DNA of 64,000 bases, from positions 1 through 64,000 of the forward strand of contig NZ_FNNR01000008.1 in assembly GCF_900106835.1 (NCBI RefSeq). Direction: 5' to 3'. Position 1 is the first letter of the stretch, and the number at the start of each line of letters is the position of its first letter. Positions 6,330 through 18,955 of this stretch are shown piece by piece. The notes below the pieces were generated by a model. The model saw only the letters and a program-made list of their open reading frames with translations. It searched no databases and was not told the DNA's origin. The stretch comes from Arthrobacter sp. cf158 (GTDB lineage Bacteria > Actinomycetota > Actinomycetes > Actinomycetales > Micrococcaceae). Made by a program: the position numbers and the translations under genes.

Positions 6330-7967
6330 CTACGGTCCGCCCACCGGCAGCTCTACGGACACCGTCGTCCCGGATCCCAACGTGGAGTCCAGCAGGAGGC
6401 GGCCCATGTGGCGGCTGATGATGTCGTGGGCTATTGCGAGTCCCAGGCCACTGCCGGGAACCGCAGCGGACGTGGCGTTGGAGGCACGGTAGAAGCGGGT
6501 GAAGATATGAGGCAGATCGTGCTCGGGGATGCCCAGGCCATTGTCCGCGACCCGCACCAGGGCCAGGCCGCCATGCTCGGAGGATGACACGGAGCTGGTG
6601 ATGCCCACGCGGCCACCCTCGGGCGTGAACTTGATGGCGTTGGCCACGATGTTGGTGAACACCTGTTCCAGTTTTGCTTCGTCAGCGGTGACTTCGATGT
6701 CCTCGGTTCCTTCGGTAACGGACACGGAGACATGGCGGGAATCTGCCAACGGGCGGAGAGTGGCCACCACCACGTGGAGGAGTTTGGCGATATCCACCGG
6801 TTTGAGGTCCAGGTTGCTGCCGTCCTGCATGGAAACGGTGAGCATGTCCTCGATGAGCTTGCGGAGGCGGGTGGAATTCCGGGCGATCACATCAAGCATT
6901 TTGCCAATGCCTTCCGGGACCGGGCCCCCGGAACCATCCTGGATCATGTCCAGGTATGCCGTGATGGACGTCAGGGGCGTCCGAAGTTCGTGGTTCACGG
7001 TTGCCAGGAAGTCGGTTTTTGCCTTGTCCAACTGCCGTAGCTGGTGCAGGACGCGCTGCTGTGCGCTGATGAGGTGGCCTTGGATGAGGCCGTGGGCCAC
7101 GTTGCCGGCCACATGCTGCATCAGAGCGATCTCCGGCCGGGTCCAGTCATGTGGCTCACGCACGGTGCTCAGGAGAATGATTCCCATGGCGGATGCGCCT
7201 TCGCCCACCGGGAGGAGCACCGTGGACACAGGATGGAGTTCGTGGGACCACGTGCGCAGTTCCCGGGCAATGATGGAATCGGGATCGTCTCTATGGTCTG
7301 TGACGGCCAGGACGTCAGCTTCGGCCCATAGCTTGTTGGCCACATCCGCGATGATGTTCTCGCTGTCGCCGAGCCGGGCAGGAAGCATCGGTAAGCCGGG
7401 GGCATTCCATTGCGCGCGGATGCTCGGGACGCGTTCGTCACGGAACGTAGCGAACCAGACGTGGTCCACACCCAGGGCCTGACCAAACCCACGGACCACG
7501 TGGTCTGCGATGAGTTGGGGCTCGTTGGTTTCCCGGACTGCGGCCGAGACGTTCCTGAGGCTTTCCCGGAGTGCTTCAATCTCGCTGCGGGAGCGTGCAC
7601 GCTCCTTGGCGCGCCCGATCAGCGTTTCAACACGGTGAACAAGCTCGCCGGGCCGCACAGGACTGAGGACGTAGTCGGCTATACGCCAGGACTCCACTTC
7701 CTTAAGGTCCACACAATCCTGTGCCTCAAGGATCAACAGCACTGGAACTCCCGGACTGCGGAGCCCATGAGCCAGGGAGCTCTCGGCCACCACCACAGAG
7801 GGGCTTTGCTCCTGGACGTGCCGGACCAAGGCCGCGTGGTCCGGAGCCGGGCGCACGGTGAAACCCGCCAAGGCGAGGGCGTCCGAGGTGGCAGCCAGAC
7901 GGTCCTTGTTTGAATCCGCCACCACGGCAGAGCGGGCATGCTGTATGGCGGCAACGGTCTCGCCCAC
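6330..7967 (-). CDS. histidine kinase with degenerate receiver and GAF domains
   Basis: A 545-residue cytoplasmic sensor kinase. Order: receiver-like domain (about 12-118), coiled-coil linker, GAF-type domain (about 150-300), HisKA with NHELRTPLTS (His at about 326), and an HATPase with NIVANAIKFTPEGG and GSGLGLAIAHDII. The receiver is unusual: the phosphoacceptor Asp position reads VVVAESS (Glu), and the usual TKP loop reads LSPVRP, so it is probably a pseudo-receiver. The start was taken at GTG 7967 because of GGAAGGGG just upstream; the frame stays open to a GTG at 8021. No response-regulator gene is adjacent. It converges on the peptide gene. Confidence 0.9.
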   Translation of the reverse strand: MGETVAAIQHARSAVVADSNKDRLAATSDALALAGFTVRPAPDHAALVRHVQEQSPSVVVAESSLAHGLRSPGVPVLLILEAQDCVDLKEVESWRIADYVLSPVRPGELVHRVETLIGRAKERARSRSEIEALRESLRNVSAAVRETNEPQLIADHVVRGFGQALGVDHVWFATFRDERVPSIRAQWNAPGLPMLPARLGDSENIIADVANKLWAEADVLAVTDHRDDPDSIIARELRTWSHELHPVSTVLLPVGEGASAMGIILLSTVREPHDWTRPEIALMQHVAGNVAHGLIQGHLISAQQRVLHQLRQLDKAKTDFLATVNHELRTPLTSITAYLDMIQDGSGGPVPEGIGKMLDVIARNSTRLRKLIEDMLTVSMQDGSNLDLKPVDIAKLLHVVVATLRPLADSRHVSVSVTEGTEDIEVTADEAKLEQVFTNIVANAIKFTPEGGRVGITSSVSSSEHGGLALVRVADNGLGIPEHDLPHIFTRFYRASNATSAAVPGSGLGLAIAHDIISRHMGRLLLDSTLGSGTTVSVELPVGGP

Positions 7968-8183
7968 TGAGCCCCTTCCGTTCCAACGTTCGTTCACGGT
8001 GTTTACGTGATGTGGCAACACCCTATCAGCGGGTTTGAGGACAAGGGTGGCCGTGCGTCAAATGGGTTGGATGAGTCGTGGCCCACACCTTTACTTTGGC
8101 CCACGGATTAGACAGCCTTGAGGGAATCAGCGACTGGGAGCCGTGTCCGCCTCCCCTGCAGTACCAAAGGCAAGAGGAGCAAC

Positions 8184-8567
8184 GTGGACCACCCAGCAGC
8201 ACCGCAGGATCATCAGCAAGTGGCGTTCCGGTTGGAACTCGAGGAATCGGGCATCCTTCGGCTGACATGGCCGCGCGGTGCGAGGATCCAGGAACCGGAC
8301 GCCCAACGGGCCATGGACCGGGTCAACGAGCTCTGTGGCGAGGACCGCCATCCGATGATTGTGGACATGGCCACCACCGACGACGTCACGCGGGGTGCAC
8401 GGTCCGTGTTCGCGAAGCCATGCCAGGCCAACAGGATCGCCCTCTGGGGATCGTCTCCGGTGGACAGGGTCATTGCCAACTTCTTCCTTGGCATCATGAA
8501 GCCTCCGTGCCCTACCAAGTTCTTTACATCTGAAACAGAGGCGTTGGAGTGGCTGGTGGAGGCGTAG
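8184..8567 (+). CDS. small STAS/SpoIIAA-like protein
   Basis: A 127-residue soluble protein. It resembles the small STAS or SpoIIAA-like proteins common in Arthrobacter: an N-terminal beta strand region (VAFRLELEESGILRLTWP), then DRHPMIVDMATTDDVTRGARSVF and ALWGSSPVDRVIANFF, and a C-terminal helix EALEWLVEA. The function is not known; such folds bind nucleotides, lipids or partner proteins. The GTG at 8184 was chosen because GAGGAG lies 4 bases before it; the frame is open to 8118. The methyltransferase gene follows after 19 bases on the same strand. Confidence 0.7.
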   Translation: MDHPAAPQDHQQVAFRLELEESGILRLTWPRGARIQEPDAQRAMDRVNELCGEDRHPMIVDMATTDDVTRGARSVFAKPCQANRIALWGSSPVDRVIANFFLGIMKPPCPTKFFTSETEALEWLVEA

Positions 8568-8586
8568 GGCCACTTATATTTGGAGA

Positions 8587-9399
8587 ATGTTCTCCGCCCT
8601 CAGGAAGTACCTGCTGATCCCGCGCCTCATCAGGCTCTCTTCCGCTGCTCCCAAGGATCCCCGCACAGCGTGGGACCAGTTTTGGGGCAATATCCGCTCC
8701 ACTGGCGCTACGGGCGATGTCCTGTGGGATTCCGGCAGCGATCACGAACTGAACGGCTACCTCCCCAAGCTGGCGCATTTGGATCCAGCCCTGCCCGTGG
8801 TGGACGTGGGGTGCGGAAACGGCAGCTTCACCCGGCTGCTGGCACAGCACTTCCCGCACGCGCTGGGGCTCGACTACTCGGCAAACGCCGTTGACCGTGC
8901 ACGGCAGGAAGCCGCGGACATCACGACGGCGTCCTTCGCTGTGTGCGACATGACGGCACCTGACGCGGCGCAGACCGTCGCAACGGCTCTCCAGGAGTCA
9001 GGCTGGACCGGAGACGCGAACGTGTTCATCCGCGGCGTTCTGCACGTCCTGGATCGCGACGGCCGTTCCGCGTTGGCGGCGAACCTGCTGCCCGTCGTCG
9101 GGACGCGCGGAAGCGTGTTCCTGGCAGAAACCAACTTCCCGGGCACGCCCGTGGACTATGTCAGCCATCTTGGAGCCACCCGGAAATCAATCCCAGGACC
9201 ACTCGAGTGGGCTATTCGTGGGCTGCCGATGCCGGGACGCTTTGGCGCCAAGCAGCGCGCCAAGGCATTCCCGACGGCGGATTGGAACCTTGTGGAGGAA
9301 GGCTCAGCGAGCATCGAGACGCGCCCGCTGAGCAATCCCTCGGCCCCGGACGTGATCCCGGGCTACTACGCACTGCTGCGGGCGCGCCAGCCGTCCTGA
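8587..9399 (+). CDS. class I SAM-dependent methyltransferase
   Basis: A 270-residue Rossmann-fold methyltransferase. Motif I is VVDVGCGNGSFT (about residues 71-82), followed by the acidic motif II region LGLDYSANAVDRAR and the motif IV region FAVCDMTAPD. The N-terminal ARG-rich segment and WDQFWG are typical of small-molecule methyltransferases. The substrate cannot be predicted. A TGGAG lies just before the ATG. It probably shares a transcript with the STAS-like gene and converges on the S9 peptidase gene with a 4-base gap. Confidence 0.88.
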   Translation: MFSALRKYLLIPRLIRLSSAAPKDPRTAWDQFWGNIRSTGATGDVLWDSGSDHELNGYLPKLAHLDPALPVVDVGCGNGSFTRLLAQHFPHALGLDYSANAVDRARQEAADITTASFAVCDMTAPDAAQTVATALQESGWTGDANVFIRGVLHVLDRDGRSALAANLLPVVGTRGSVFLAETNFPGTPVDYVSHLGATRKSIPGPLEWAIRGLPMPGRFGAKQRAKAFPTADWNLVEEGSASIETRPLSNPSAPDVIPGYYALLRARQPS

Positions 9400-9403
9400 C
9401 CGG

Positions 9404-11623
9404 CTACTTGAGACCGGCGCCAGGGAGCAGTTCCGTGGCACCCACGGAGTCGGCCACGAAGGCATAGTCCCACGCGCGCTCACGCCACTGGACGTACCGG
9501 CCCGACGCGCCGCCATGGCCTCCGTCCATCTCGATTTTCATGACGATCGGCTCAGACCCGGTGGCCACGGAACGCAGGGCCTGGACCCACTTGGCGGGTT
9601 CAACATACAGCACCCGGGTGTCATTGAAAGAGGTCACTGCGGCGATCTTGGGATAGGCCACCGCCCCCACATTCTCGTACGGCGTATAGGACTTCATGTA
9701 GGCATAGGCCTCGGGATCCGTGATCGGGTTGCCCCATTCCTCCCATTCCAAGGCGGACAGCGGGAGCTCGGGATCGAGGATGGTGGTCAGGGCGTCGACG
9801 AACGGCACCTGGGCCACCACGGCAGCGTACTTTTCCGGGGCCATGTTGGCGATGGCACCCATGAGCAGGCCACCTGCCGAGCCGCCCATGGCAGCAATAC
9901 GGGAGGGCGCAACCCAACCTGAGCCTGCCAACCAGTCCGTGGCCGCTATGAAGTCCGTGAACGTGTTCTTCTTGGTGAGCTTCTTGCCGTCCTCGTACCA
10001 GTGCCGCCCCAGTTCACCGCCGCCGCGGATGTGGGCAATCACCATGACGATTCCGCGGTCAAGGAGCGACAACCGGGCAACCCCGAAGCCGGGATCCATG
10101 CTCACCTCGTAGGAGCCGTACCCATACACGAGCCCGGCAGCCGTACCGTCCTGCTGGACCGAAGCGTGGCGCAGCACGGACAACGGGACCCTGGTGCCGT
10201 CGTCGGCCGTTGCCCATTCACGGGTGGCGACGTAGTCCGTGGAGGAGTAGCCGCCCAATACGGGGCTTTCCTTGCGGAGCAACAGCTGGCCGTCAGGAAG
10301 GTCGGCGGTGGGCAGGACGAAGTCGTAGACGCGTGACGGCGTGAAGTAGGACGTGTAGCCCATACGGATCACGGGGGCCTCGTAATCCGAGCCGGAAACG
10401 CCGGCAGTGTAGAGCTCTTCAGCAAAGGCGGGCTCAACGGGTGCGCCCTGATCGGCAGTGCCAAGGCCTGCCAGCGGAAGGACCTGCACGCGCTCAATGG
10501 TGTCCTTGCGGACGGAGATGACAAGGTGCGTGGACGTTACCCCTGCACCGTTGACCCGCACGTCGTCTGAATGCCCGACGACGGTGCGCCAGTGCTGCTC
10601 AGCCAGCGGCTTGGTGAGTTCGGCCGGGTCCACCAGGCTCACCATCGAGTTGATGGCGTCCTTGTTGTGGGTCAGCAGCAGGGTCTCCCGGCCGTCCAGG
10701 AGGAAGGGCTCGGCCTCGTAGAGAACGTGGTGGTCGCGGGAGATGACCGTGCTGAGCCCGGCCTCGTAGTCATCGAAGCGGAGCAGCCGGGTTTCGCTGA
10801 ACTCCGAGCAGCCGATGCTGAGCACCAGGTGGCGGCGGTCGGAGGCGAGGTCGAAACCGAGCCACATGGCGACGTCGTCCTCTTGGTAAAGAACCTCATC
10901 CTCAGTGACGGGTGTGCCCAGGACGTGGGCCTTTACCTGGTACGGGCGCCATGAATCGTCCACCACGGTGTAGAAGAGACGGGTGCCGTCAGGGGAGAAG
11001 GCCACCCCATAGAAGATGTCCTCGATGATGTCCGGGAGAAGTTCGCCGGTGCGCAGGTCCTTGATCCGGAGAGTGAAGCGCTCGTCCCCGGAGTTGTCCA
11101 CAGCGTAGGCATAGAGGTTGCCGTCCACGGTTACTGCAGCGCCGCCTACGCTGAAGAATGGCTGGCCCTCGGCTTCGATGTTGCCGTCAAGGAGCACCTG
11201 CTCACCGGGAAGGTCCACGCCGGCTTCCACAGCAGGAGGAGTCCAGTCCGCCACAGGGTCGCCAGTGTTCCGGGCCACGACGCGGCACTGGATGCTGTAC
11301 TCCTTGCCCTCCACTGAACGGTTGTAATACCACCAGCCGTCCTTGCGGTTGGGCACTGACAGGTCCGTCTCCTGGGTGCGGCCCTTGATCTCCTGGAACA
11401 TCGCCTCGCGCAACGGTTCCTGATGCGCTGTAACGGCTTCCTGGTAGCTGTTTTCCGCCTTGAGATGTGCCACGACCTCGGCGGACTCCTTGTCCCTGAG
11501 CCATTCGTAGTTGTCCACGAAGACGTCGCCATGGTGCTCGCGGCGAGTGGGAACCCGCTTGGCGACTGGGGGCTGGACTGCTGATTCCGGAGTAGCGGCA
11601 GGGGCCGAAGATGTGTGGCTCAT
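9404..11623 (-). CDS. ptrB: S9-family prolyl oligopeptidase / oligopeptidase B
   Basis: A 739-residue serine peptidase. An N-terminal beta-propeller (about 70-430) is followed by an alpha/beta hydrolase domain. The nucleophile elbow is MGGSAGGLLMG, and the catalytic His lies in EMDGGHGGASGR near the C-terminus. The N-terminal PVAKRVPTRREHHGDVFVDNYEWLRDK opening is characteristic of oligopeptidase B, which cleaves short peptides after Lys or Arg in the cytoplasm. No signal peptide is present. It is transcribed alone, and the ATG at 11623 fits family length. The choice between oligopeptidase B and prolyl oligopeptidase rests on that N-terminus. Confidence 0.92.
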   Translation of the reverse strand: MSHTSSAPAATPESAVQPPVAKRVPTRREHHGDVFVDNYEWLRDKESAEVVAHLKAENSYQEAVTAHQEPLREAMFQEIKGRTQETDLSVPNRKDGWWYYNRSVEGKEYSIQCRVVARNTGDPVADWTPPAVEAGVDLPGEQVLLDGNIEAEGQPFFSVGGAAVTVDGNLYAYAVDNSGDERFTLRIKDLRTGELLPDIIEDIFYGVAFSPDGTRLFYTVVDDSWRPYQVKAHVLGTPVTEDEVLYQEDDVAMWLGFDLASDRRHLVLSIGCSEFSETRLLRFDDYEAGLSTVISRDHHVLYEAEPFLLDGRETLLLTHNKDAINSMVSLVDPAELTKPLAEQHWRTVVGHSDDVRVNGAGVTSTHLVISVRKDTIERVQVLPLAGLGTADQGAPVEPAFAEELYTAGVSGSDYEAPVIRMGYTSYFTPSRVYDFVLPTADLPDGQLLLRKESPVLGGYSSTDYVATREWATADDGTRVPLSVLRHASVQQDGTAAGLVYGYGSYEVSMDPGFGVARLSLLDRGIVMVIAHIRGGGELGRHWYEDGKKLTKKNTFTDFIAATDWLAGSGWVAPSRIAAMGGSAGGLLMGAIANMAPEKYAAVVAQVPFVDALTTILDPELPLSALEWEEWGNPITDPEAYAYMKSYTPYENVGAVAYPKIAAVTSFNDTRVLYVEPAKWVQALRSVATGSEPIVMKIEMDGGHGGASGRYVQWRERAWDYAFVADSVGATELLPGAGLK

Positions 11624-11693
11624 GGGGCAACTCTATAGACGGGCTCTGACAGGCAACCAGTGATTTCGCTCAGAGCGCCGGGAGACTTCCCCG

Positions 11694-12610
11694 TCAGTCG
11701 GATCCGTGGGGGAGGGCGTTTGCCAGGGTCACCCGGTTCCGGCCTGAAGCCTTCGCGGCATACAGGGCAAGATCGGCCTCGCGCAGGAGTTGCTCAGTCC
11801 CGGCGCGGTGCCCCTCGGTGGAAGCAGAGACTCCGGCGCTGATGGTCAGAACACCGTCGGGGTCACCGGAGTGTTCGATCCTCAAGGAGTGCACAGCGGA
11901 CCGGACACGTTCCACCACCACCCCCGCAGTGGCCGCGGACTCCTCCTTGAGGACCAACAGGAATTCTTCGCCGCCAAAGCGGTACACGGCGTCCGTCCTC
12001 CGGACCTCGCGCGCCAACGTGGTTGCAATGGCCACCAACGCGGCGTCGCCGGCCTGGTGCCCGTAGATGTCGTTGTAGCTCTTGAAATTGTCCACATCCA
12101 CCATCGCCAGGCAGTAATTGTGGTCTGTGCGGTTATGCAAAGCGCCCAGGTCCTCGGTGAGCTTCAGACGGTTGTGCAGCTTGGTCAGGGGGTCCGTGCG
12201 GGCTTCCTCTGTCAGGGCAGAGCGGTAACGGGCCAGGTCCGCATGCAAGGACGTGATCCGCTGGGCAGCCAGGAGGCGGATATGCAGGTTGAAGGGATCC
12301 AATGGCTTGGTGACGTAATCGTCCGCCCCGGCCTCCATGCCTGCCAGGACATCCTTTCGCGATCCGTGGGAGGTCACCAGGATGATGTAGGTGTAACTGT
12401 CATCCTCGGCCGCCCGGATGGTGCGGCAAAGGTCCAGACCGTTGAGGCCGGGCATCATCAGGTCGGTCACTACAGCCTCGGGCTGGTGCTCAAGGTAGAG
12501 CTGCCACGCAGAGTCGCCGTCCACTGCCACGATGCATTCGTGGCCTGATTGTTCAACGGCGGCCTTGGTGATCATCCGGGAGATCTGGTCGTCGTCGGCG
12601 ATCAGGACTT

Positions 12611-12614
<4 letters not shown>
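11694..12614 (-). CDS. response regulator with GGEEF diguanylate cyclase output
   Basis: A 306-residue PleD-like protein. The receiver domain (1-120) has DDD near the start, the phosphoacceptor in VVTDLMMPGLNG and the switch Lys in VTKPLDPFN. A GGDEF domain follows with an intact GGEEF preceded by an RxxD inhibitory site (RRTD), so it should be an active, product-inhibited diguanylate cyclase. Its ATG at 12614 overlaps the stop of the hybrid kinase gene by 4 bases, so that kinase, which ends in an HPt domain, is the likely phosphodonor. Confidence 0.95.
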
Positions 12615-16099
<3,485 letters not shown>

Positions 16100-16395
16100 T
16101 GAACCCCTGCCTTCATAAGTGGCCCCACCAAAAGCGAACAACGCGTCGTGACTCTGCGCTGAGGAGAGCATACGCCGAAAAGGCCCGTTGAGTAGCAGAT
16201 CACGCCGTTTTGACGGTGTTGTCGTCACAGTGTGTTTCCAACAGTCGGGGGTGACCGGCGGAAGACTAGCCCATGCTGATTGGCGCACCAGTCCGGTGGC
16301 CGGTTCACTTCTATAGTTGTTGTCAGGGCGATAGCTGCCGCCGGACGGCGGTGTGGACATCTGTGTGGCGTCCCGGATGTCAGGAAAGGTGAGAG

Positions 16396-16824
16396 GTGTT
16401 TGCTCCGAAGTACACCACGCGGTGGCTCTCAGCGTTTCTTGTCGTGTACCTGGTTTCGCTGTCCTTCGTTGTGTTTCTGCCGGCGCGCGAAGCCAGCGAC
16501 GTCACTGGGTTCGTGGGGGTCATTGCCGGCTGGTTGTCTGCCCTCGGTTTGCCACGCAATGCCGCCGACGTTGGTGTGGAGTTCGTTGCCAACATCGCCC
16601 TGTTTGTCCCTTTGGGACTCTTGGTCCGGCTGCTGCGGCCGACGCTGTGGAACTGGTGGCCGGTGGCGCTTCTGGCAGTCGTGTCCTCGGTGGCCATCGA
16701 AGTCCTCCAGCTGGTCATACCCGGCCGGGTGACGGCTCTGTCCGACGTCATAGCGAACACCCTTGGAGCACTGGCAGGCCTGGCACTCGCGAAGTGGCTG
16801 GCGGCTCTGCGTTCAGTGATTTAG
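16396..16824 (+). CDS. VanZ-family membrane protein
   Basis: A 142-residue protein with four hydrophobic helices and the VanZ signature: NIALFVPLGLLVRLL, then AIEVLQLVIPGRVTALSDVIANTLGALAG. VanZ-like proteins are membrane proteins; the founder confers low-level teicoplanin resistance by an unknown route, and most homologues are uncharacterised. The start is GTG with AGGTGAGAGG upstream. It lies alone, 176 bases before signal peptidase I on the same strand. Resistance should not be assumed. Confidence 0.88.
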   Translation: MFAPKYTTRWLSAFLVVYLVSLSFVVFLPAREASDVTGFVGVIAGWLSALGLPRNAADVGVEFVANIALFVPLGLLVRLLRPTLWNWWPVALLAVVSSVAIEVLQLVIPGRVTALSDVIANTLGALAGLALAKWLAALRSVI

Positions 16825-17000
16825 AGGTGCACAGCGCGGCCCAGATACGGCGGCAGTGACGTGCAGTGCGCGATACACGGGCCGCCCTGCGGCGTAGCCC
16901 TTCCGACGACGACTGCTGTTGCCCTGCGTGCCGGGTGTCGTAACGTCGGACCAACTGAGCCTGCCCACCGGATGGTTCATTCCGAGTGGAAAGAAGAATC

Positions 17001-17723
17001 ATGGCCCGCCGGATTCCGGGCGCCACGCGCCGTCGTCGTTTCCTTCGATCTCCGTGGATCCACCTGGTGCTGGCGCTGGTGATTGTGTCCTTGGTTCAAG
17101 GCTTCGTCGTGAGGGTCTATTCGGTGCCTTCGGGCTCCATGGAGCAGACCCTCAACGTCGGTGACCGGATGCTGGTGAACCGGACTGCCTACGCCGGTGC
17201 GGAGCCCAAGCGTGGGGACGTCGTCGTCTTTCGAAAGCCAGCGGACTGGGGGCCCGGGCCCCAACGAGGCGCCCTGCGGACGGCCGTTGGCTGGTTTGGG
17301 GACCTGACGGGCATCGGTCCTGGAAACACCGAGTATTTGGTGAAGCGGGTCATTGGGCTGCCGGGGGACACCGTGGAATGCTGCGACGTCACGGGTCACG
17401 TCAAAGTCAACGGGGAAACACGTGCGGAACCGTACGTCTTTAGGGATCTGACGTTCGCGGGCGGAGTCATGGACTGCTCGACGGCGGCGAGGTCGCCGCG
17501 CTGCTTCGGCCCCCTCATTCTGGGCGAGGACCAGTACCTGTTCCTCGGTGACCACCGCTCCAATTCGGACGACTCCGTTTCAGCCTGCCGGAGGACCCTG
17601 GCGCCGGCCGGCTGCGCCAAGACAGCTGCCCGCTCAGACATCATTGGCCGGGTTGAGTGGTTCCTGTTCCCGTTCCACAAGTGGGGAACTGCAGGTTTCC
17701 TCCAGGTGCCGGCGCCAAGCTGA
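17001..17723 (+). CDS. lepB: signal peptidase I
   Basis: A 240-residue type I signal peptidase that removes Sec and Tat signal peptides outside the membrane. An Arg-rich N-terminus and one membrane helix (19-37) precede VPSGSM with catalytic Ser46, then the GDRMLVNR region, the catalytic Lys in VKRVIGLPGD, and GDHRSNSDDS near the end. The ATG at 17001 follows GAAAGAAG; a GTG at 16986 is an alternative. The protein has an insertion around TAVGWFGDLTGIG, common in actinobacterial copies. It ends 11 bases from the convergent LCP gene. Confidence 0.93.
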   Translation: MARRIPGATRRRRFLRSPWIHLVLALVIVSLVQGFVVRVYSVPSGSMEQTLNVGDRMLVNRTAYAGAEPKRGDVVVFRKPADWGPGPQRGALRTAVGWFGDLTGIGPGNTEYLVKRVIGLPGDTVECCDVTGHVKVNGETRAEPYVFRDLTFAGGVMDCSTAARSPRCFGPLILGEDQYLFLGDHRSNSDDSVSACRRTLAPAGCAKTAARSDIIGRVEWFLFPFHKWGTAGFLQVPAPS

Positions 17724-17734
17724 ACGACCGGTGT

Positions 17735-18802
17735 TCAGTTTCCCTTTTCCAGGGCGTGTGCAGTCACATAGCTGTCCAGCTGATCTTTGGAGAGCGCAGC
17801 TGCAATATCGGAGATCGCAGTCGTGTCTGCCAAGACGATGGACTGACCATCCGCCGATGTCCCTGTGCCAAGGGTCGGAAGGGTAAACATGACGGTGTCC
17901 TGGGCCCGGACGTCCTTCATGCCCAAAGCCAGGTTTCCTATCGCCGCGGCATCGAAGCTCTTGTCCACGCTGACGAAGGGGGAAACAGCGGAGACCATGT
18001 TGCTGATGGTGACCGGATTGGTCAGCGTTTCGCGGGCGATGACCTTGCTGATGATGGATTTGAGGTAGGCCTGCTGGTTTCGCACGCGCTGGTAGTCTCC
18101 ATCGCTGAAGGCCTTGCGCTCCCTAACGAAGGCCAGTGCTTCGTCCCCATTGAACGTCTGCTTGCCTGCCTCGTAGACGTGTCCCGCCATGGGGCCGGAG
18201 TTGGGTGCGAATGGGATCTTGACGTCAACTTCCACGCCGCCGAGGGCATCGGTGAGCCCCTTGAAGCCTTCGAAATCGATCATGGCCACGTGGTCGATGC
18301 GCTGCTGAAAGAGCGACTCCACGGTCTGAACCATCAGGGGGACGCCGCCGTAGGCAAGCGCGGCGTTGATCTTTGATTCTCCCTTTCCGGGGATGTCTAT
18401 CCAGAGGTCCCGCATCAGGGAAACTGCGTAGACCTTTTTTCTGTCGGCCGGAATGTGGACCAGCATCAGCGTGTCAGCACGTTGATCAGTGGAAGCGTCG
18501 GTCTCCACATCGACTTCCGAGGAACCGCGGGTGTCGCTGCCCATCACCAGAATGTTCATGGCCGTGTTCCCGGCAGCCTTCTGCGGGCGCGTTGACTCTT
18601 CAGGGAATGCGTTATCGATCTTGGTGGTGCCTGAGTTGAAGGTCTGCGCCAGGTTAAAGACATAGGCACCGGCAACCAGGCCGACAATAAGCACAGCAGC
18701 CGCGAAGCCAAGGAGCACATTCCGGGCAGTCTTCTTACCATTCTTGGGAGGGCGTGAAGACGGTTCCGCAGAGGGATTTCGGGATTCTGTCGGGAGCGTC
18801 AT
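17735..18802 (-). CDS. LytR-CpsA-Psr (LCP) family protein, copy 1
   Basis: A 355-residue type II membrane protein: a short cytoplasmic N-terminus rich in Pro and Lys, one membrane helix (about 28-50), then the extracytoplasmic LCP domain with MGSDTRG, DTLMLVHIPADRKKVYAVSLMRD and the conserved Arg/Asp cluster. LCP enzymes transfer polyprenyl-phosphate-linked glycopolymers onto peptidoglycan. The ATG at 18802 has AAGGA upstream. A close paralogue at 32834-33910 shares nearly the whole protein and its ribosome-binding site, a recent-looking duplication. This copy stands between lepB and phoD. Confidence 0.93.
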   Translation of the reverse strand: MTLPTESRNPSAEPSSRPPKNGKKTARNVLLGFAAAVLIVGLVAGAYVFNLAQTFNSGTTKIDNAFPEESTRPQKAAGNTAMNILVMGSDTRGSSEVDVETDASTDQRADTLMLVHIPADRKKVYAVSLMRDLWIDIPGKGESKINAALAYGGVPLMVQTVESLFQQRIDHVAMIDFEGFKGLTDALGGVEVDVKIPFAPNSGPMAGHVYEAGKQTFNGDEALAFVRERKAFSDGDYQRVRNQQAYLKSIISKVIARETLTNPVTISNMVSAVSPFVSVDKSFDAAAIGNLALGMKDVRAQDTVMFTLPTLGTGTSADGQSIVLADTTAISDIAAALSKDQLDSYVTAHALEKGN

Positions 18803-18955
18803 GTGTTCCTTGGTTTTCGGCGGCTGCAGTGATGGTTTGGCCCAGCATACTGTGGCAATCACCGGTCAAGCTGGGTGCTGCATCAGTTTGATCCATGGAG
18901 GAGGCGCGCACATCCCGTTCATGGACAGTCCTGAACAACCCGGGAAGTGGAACTG

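Noticed and set aside
16396-16824. VanZ-like gene as evidence of glycopeptide resistance
   Set aside because: No vanHAX genes are present, and VanZ-domain proteins are widespread without any resistance role.
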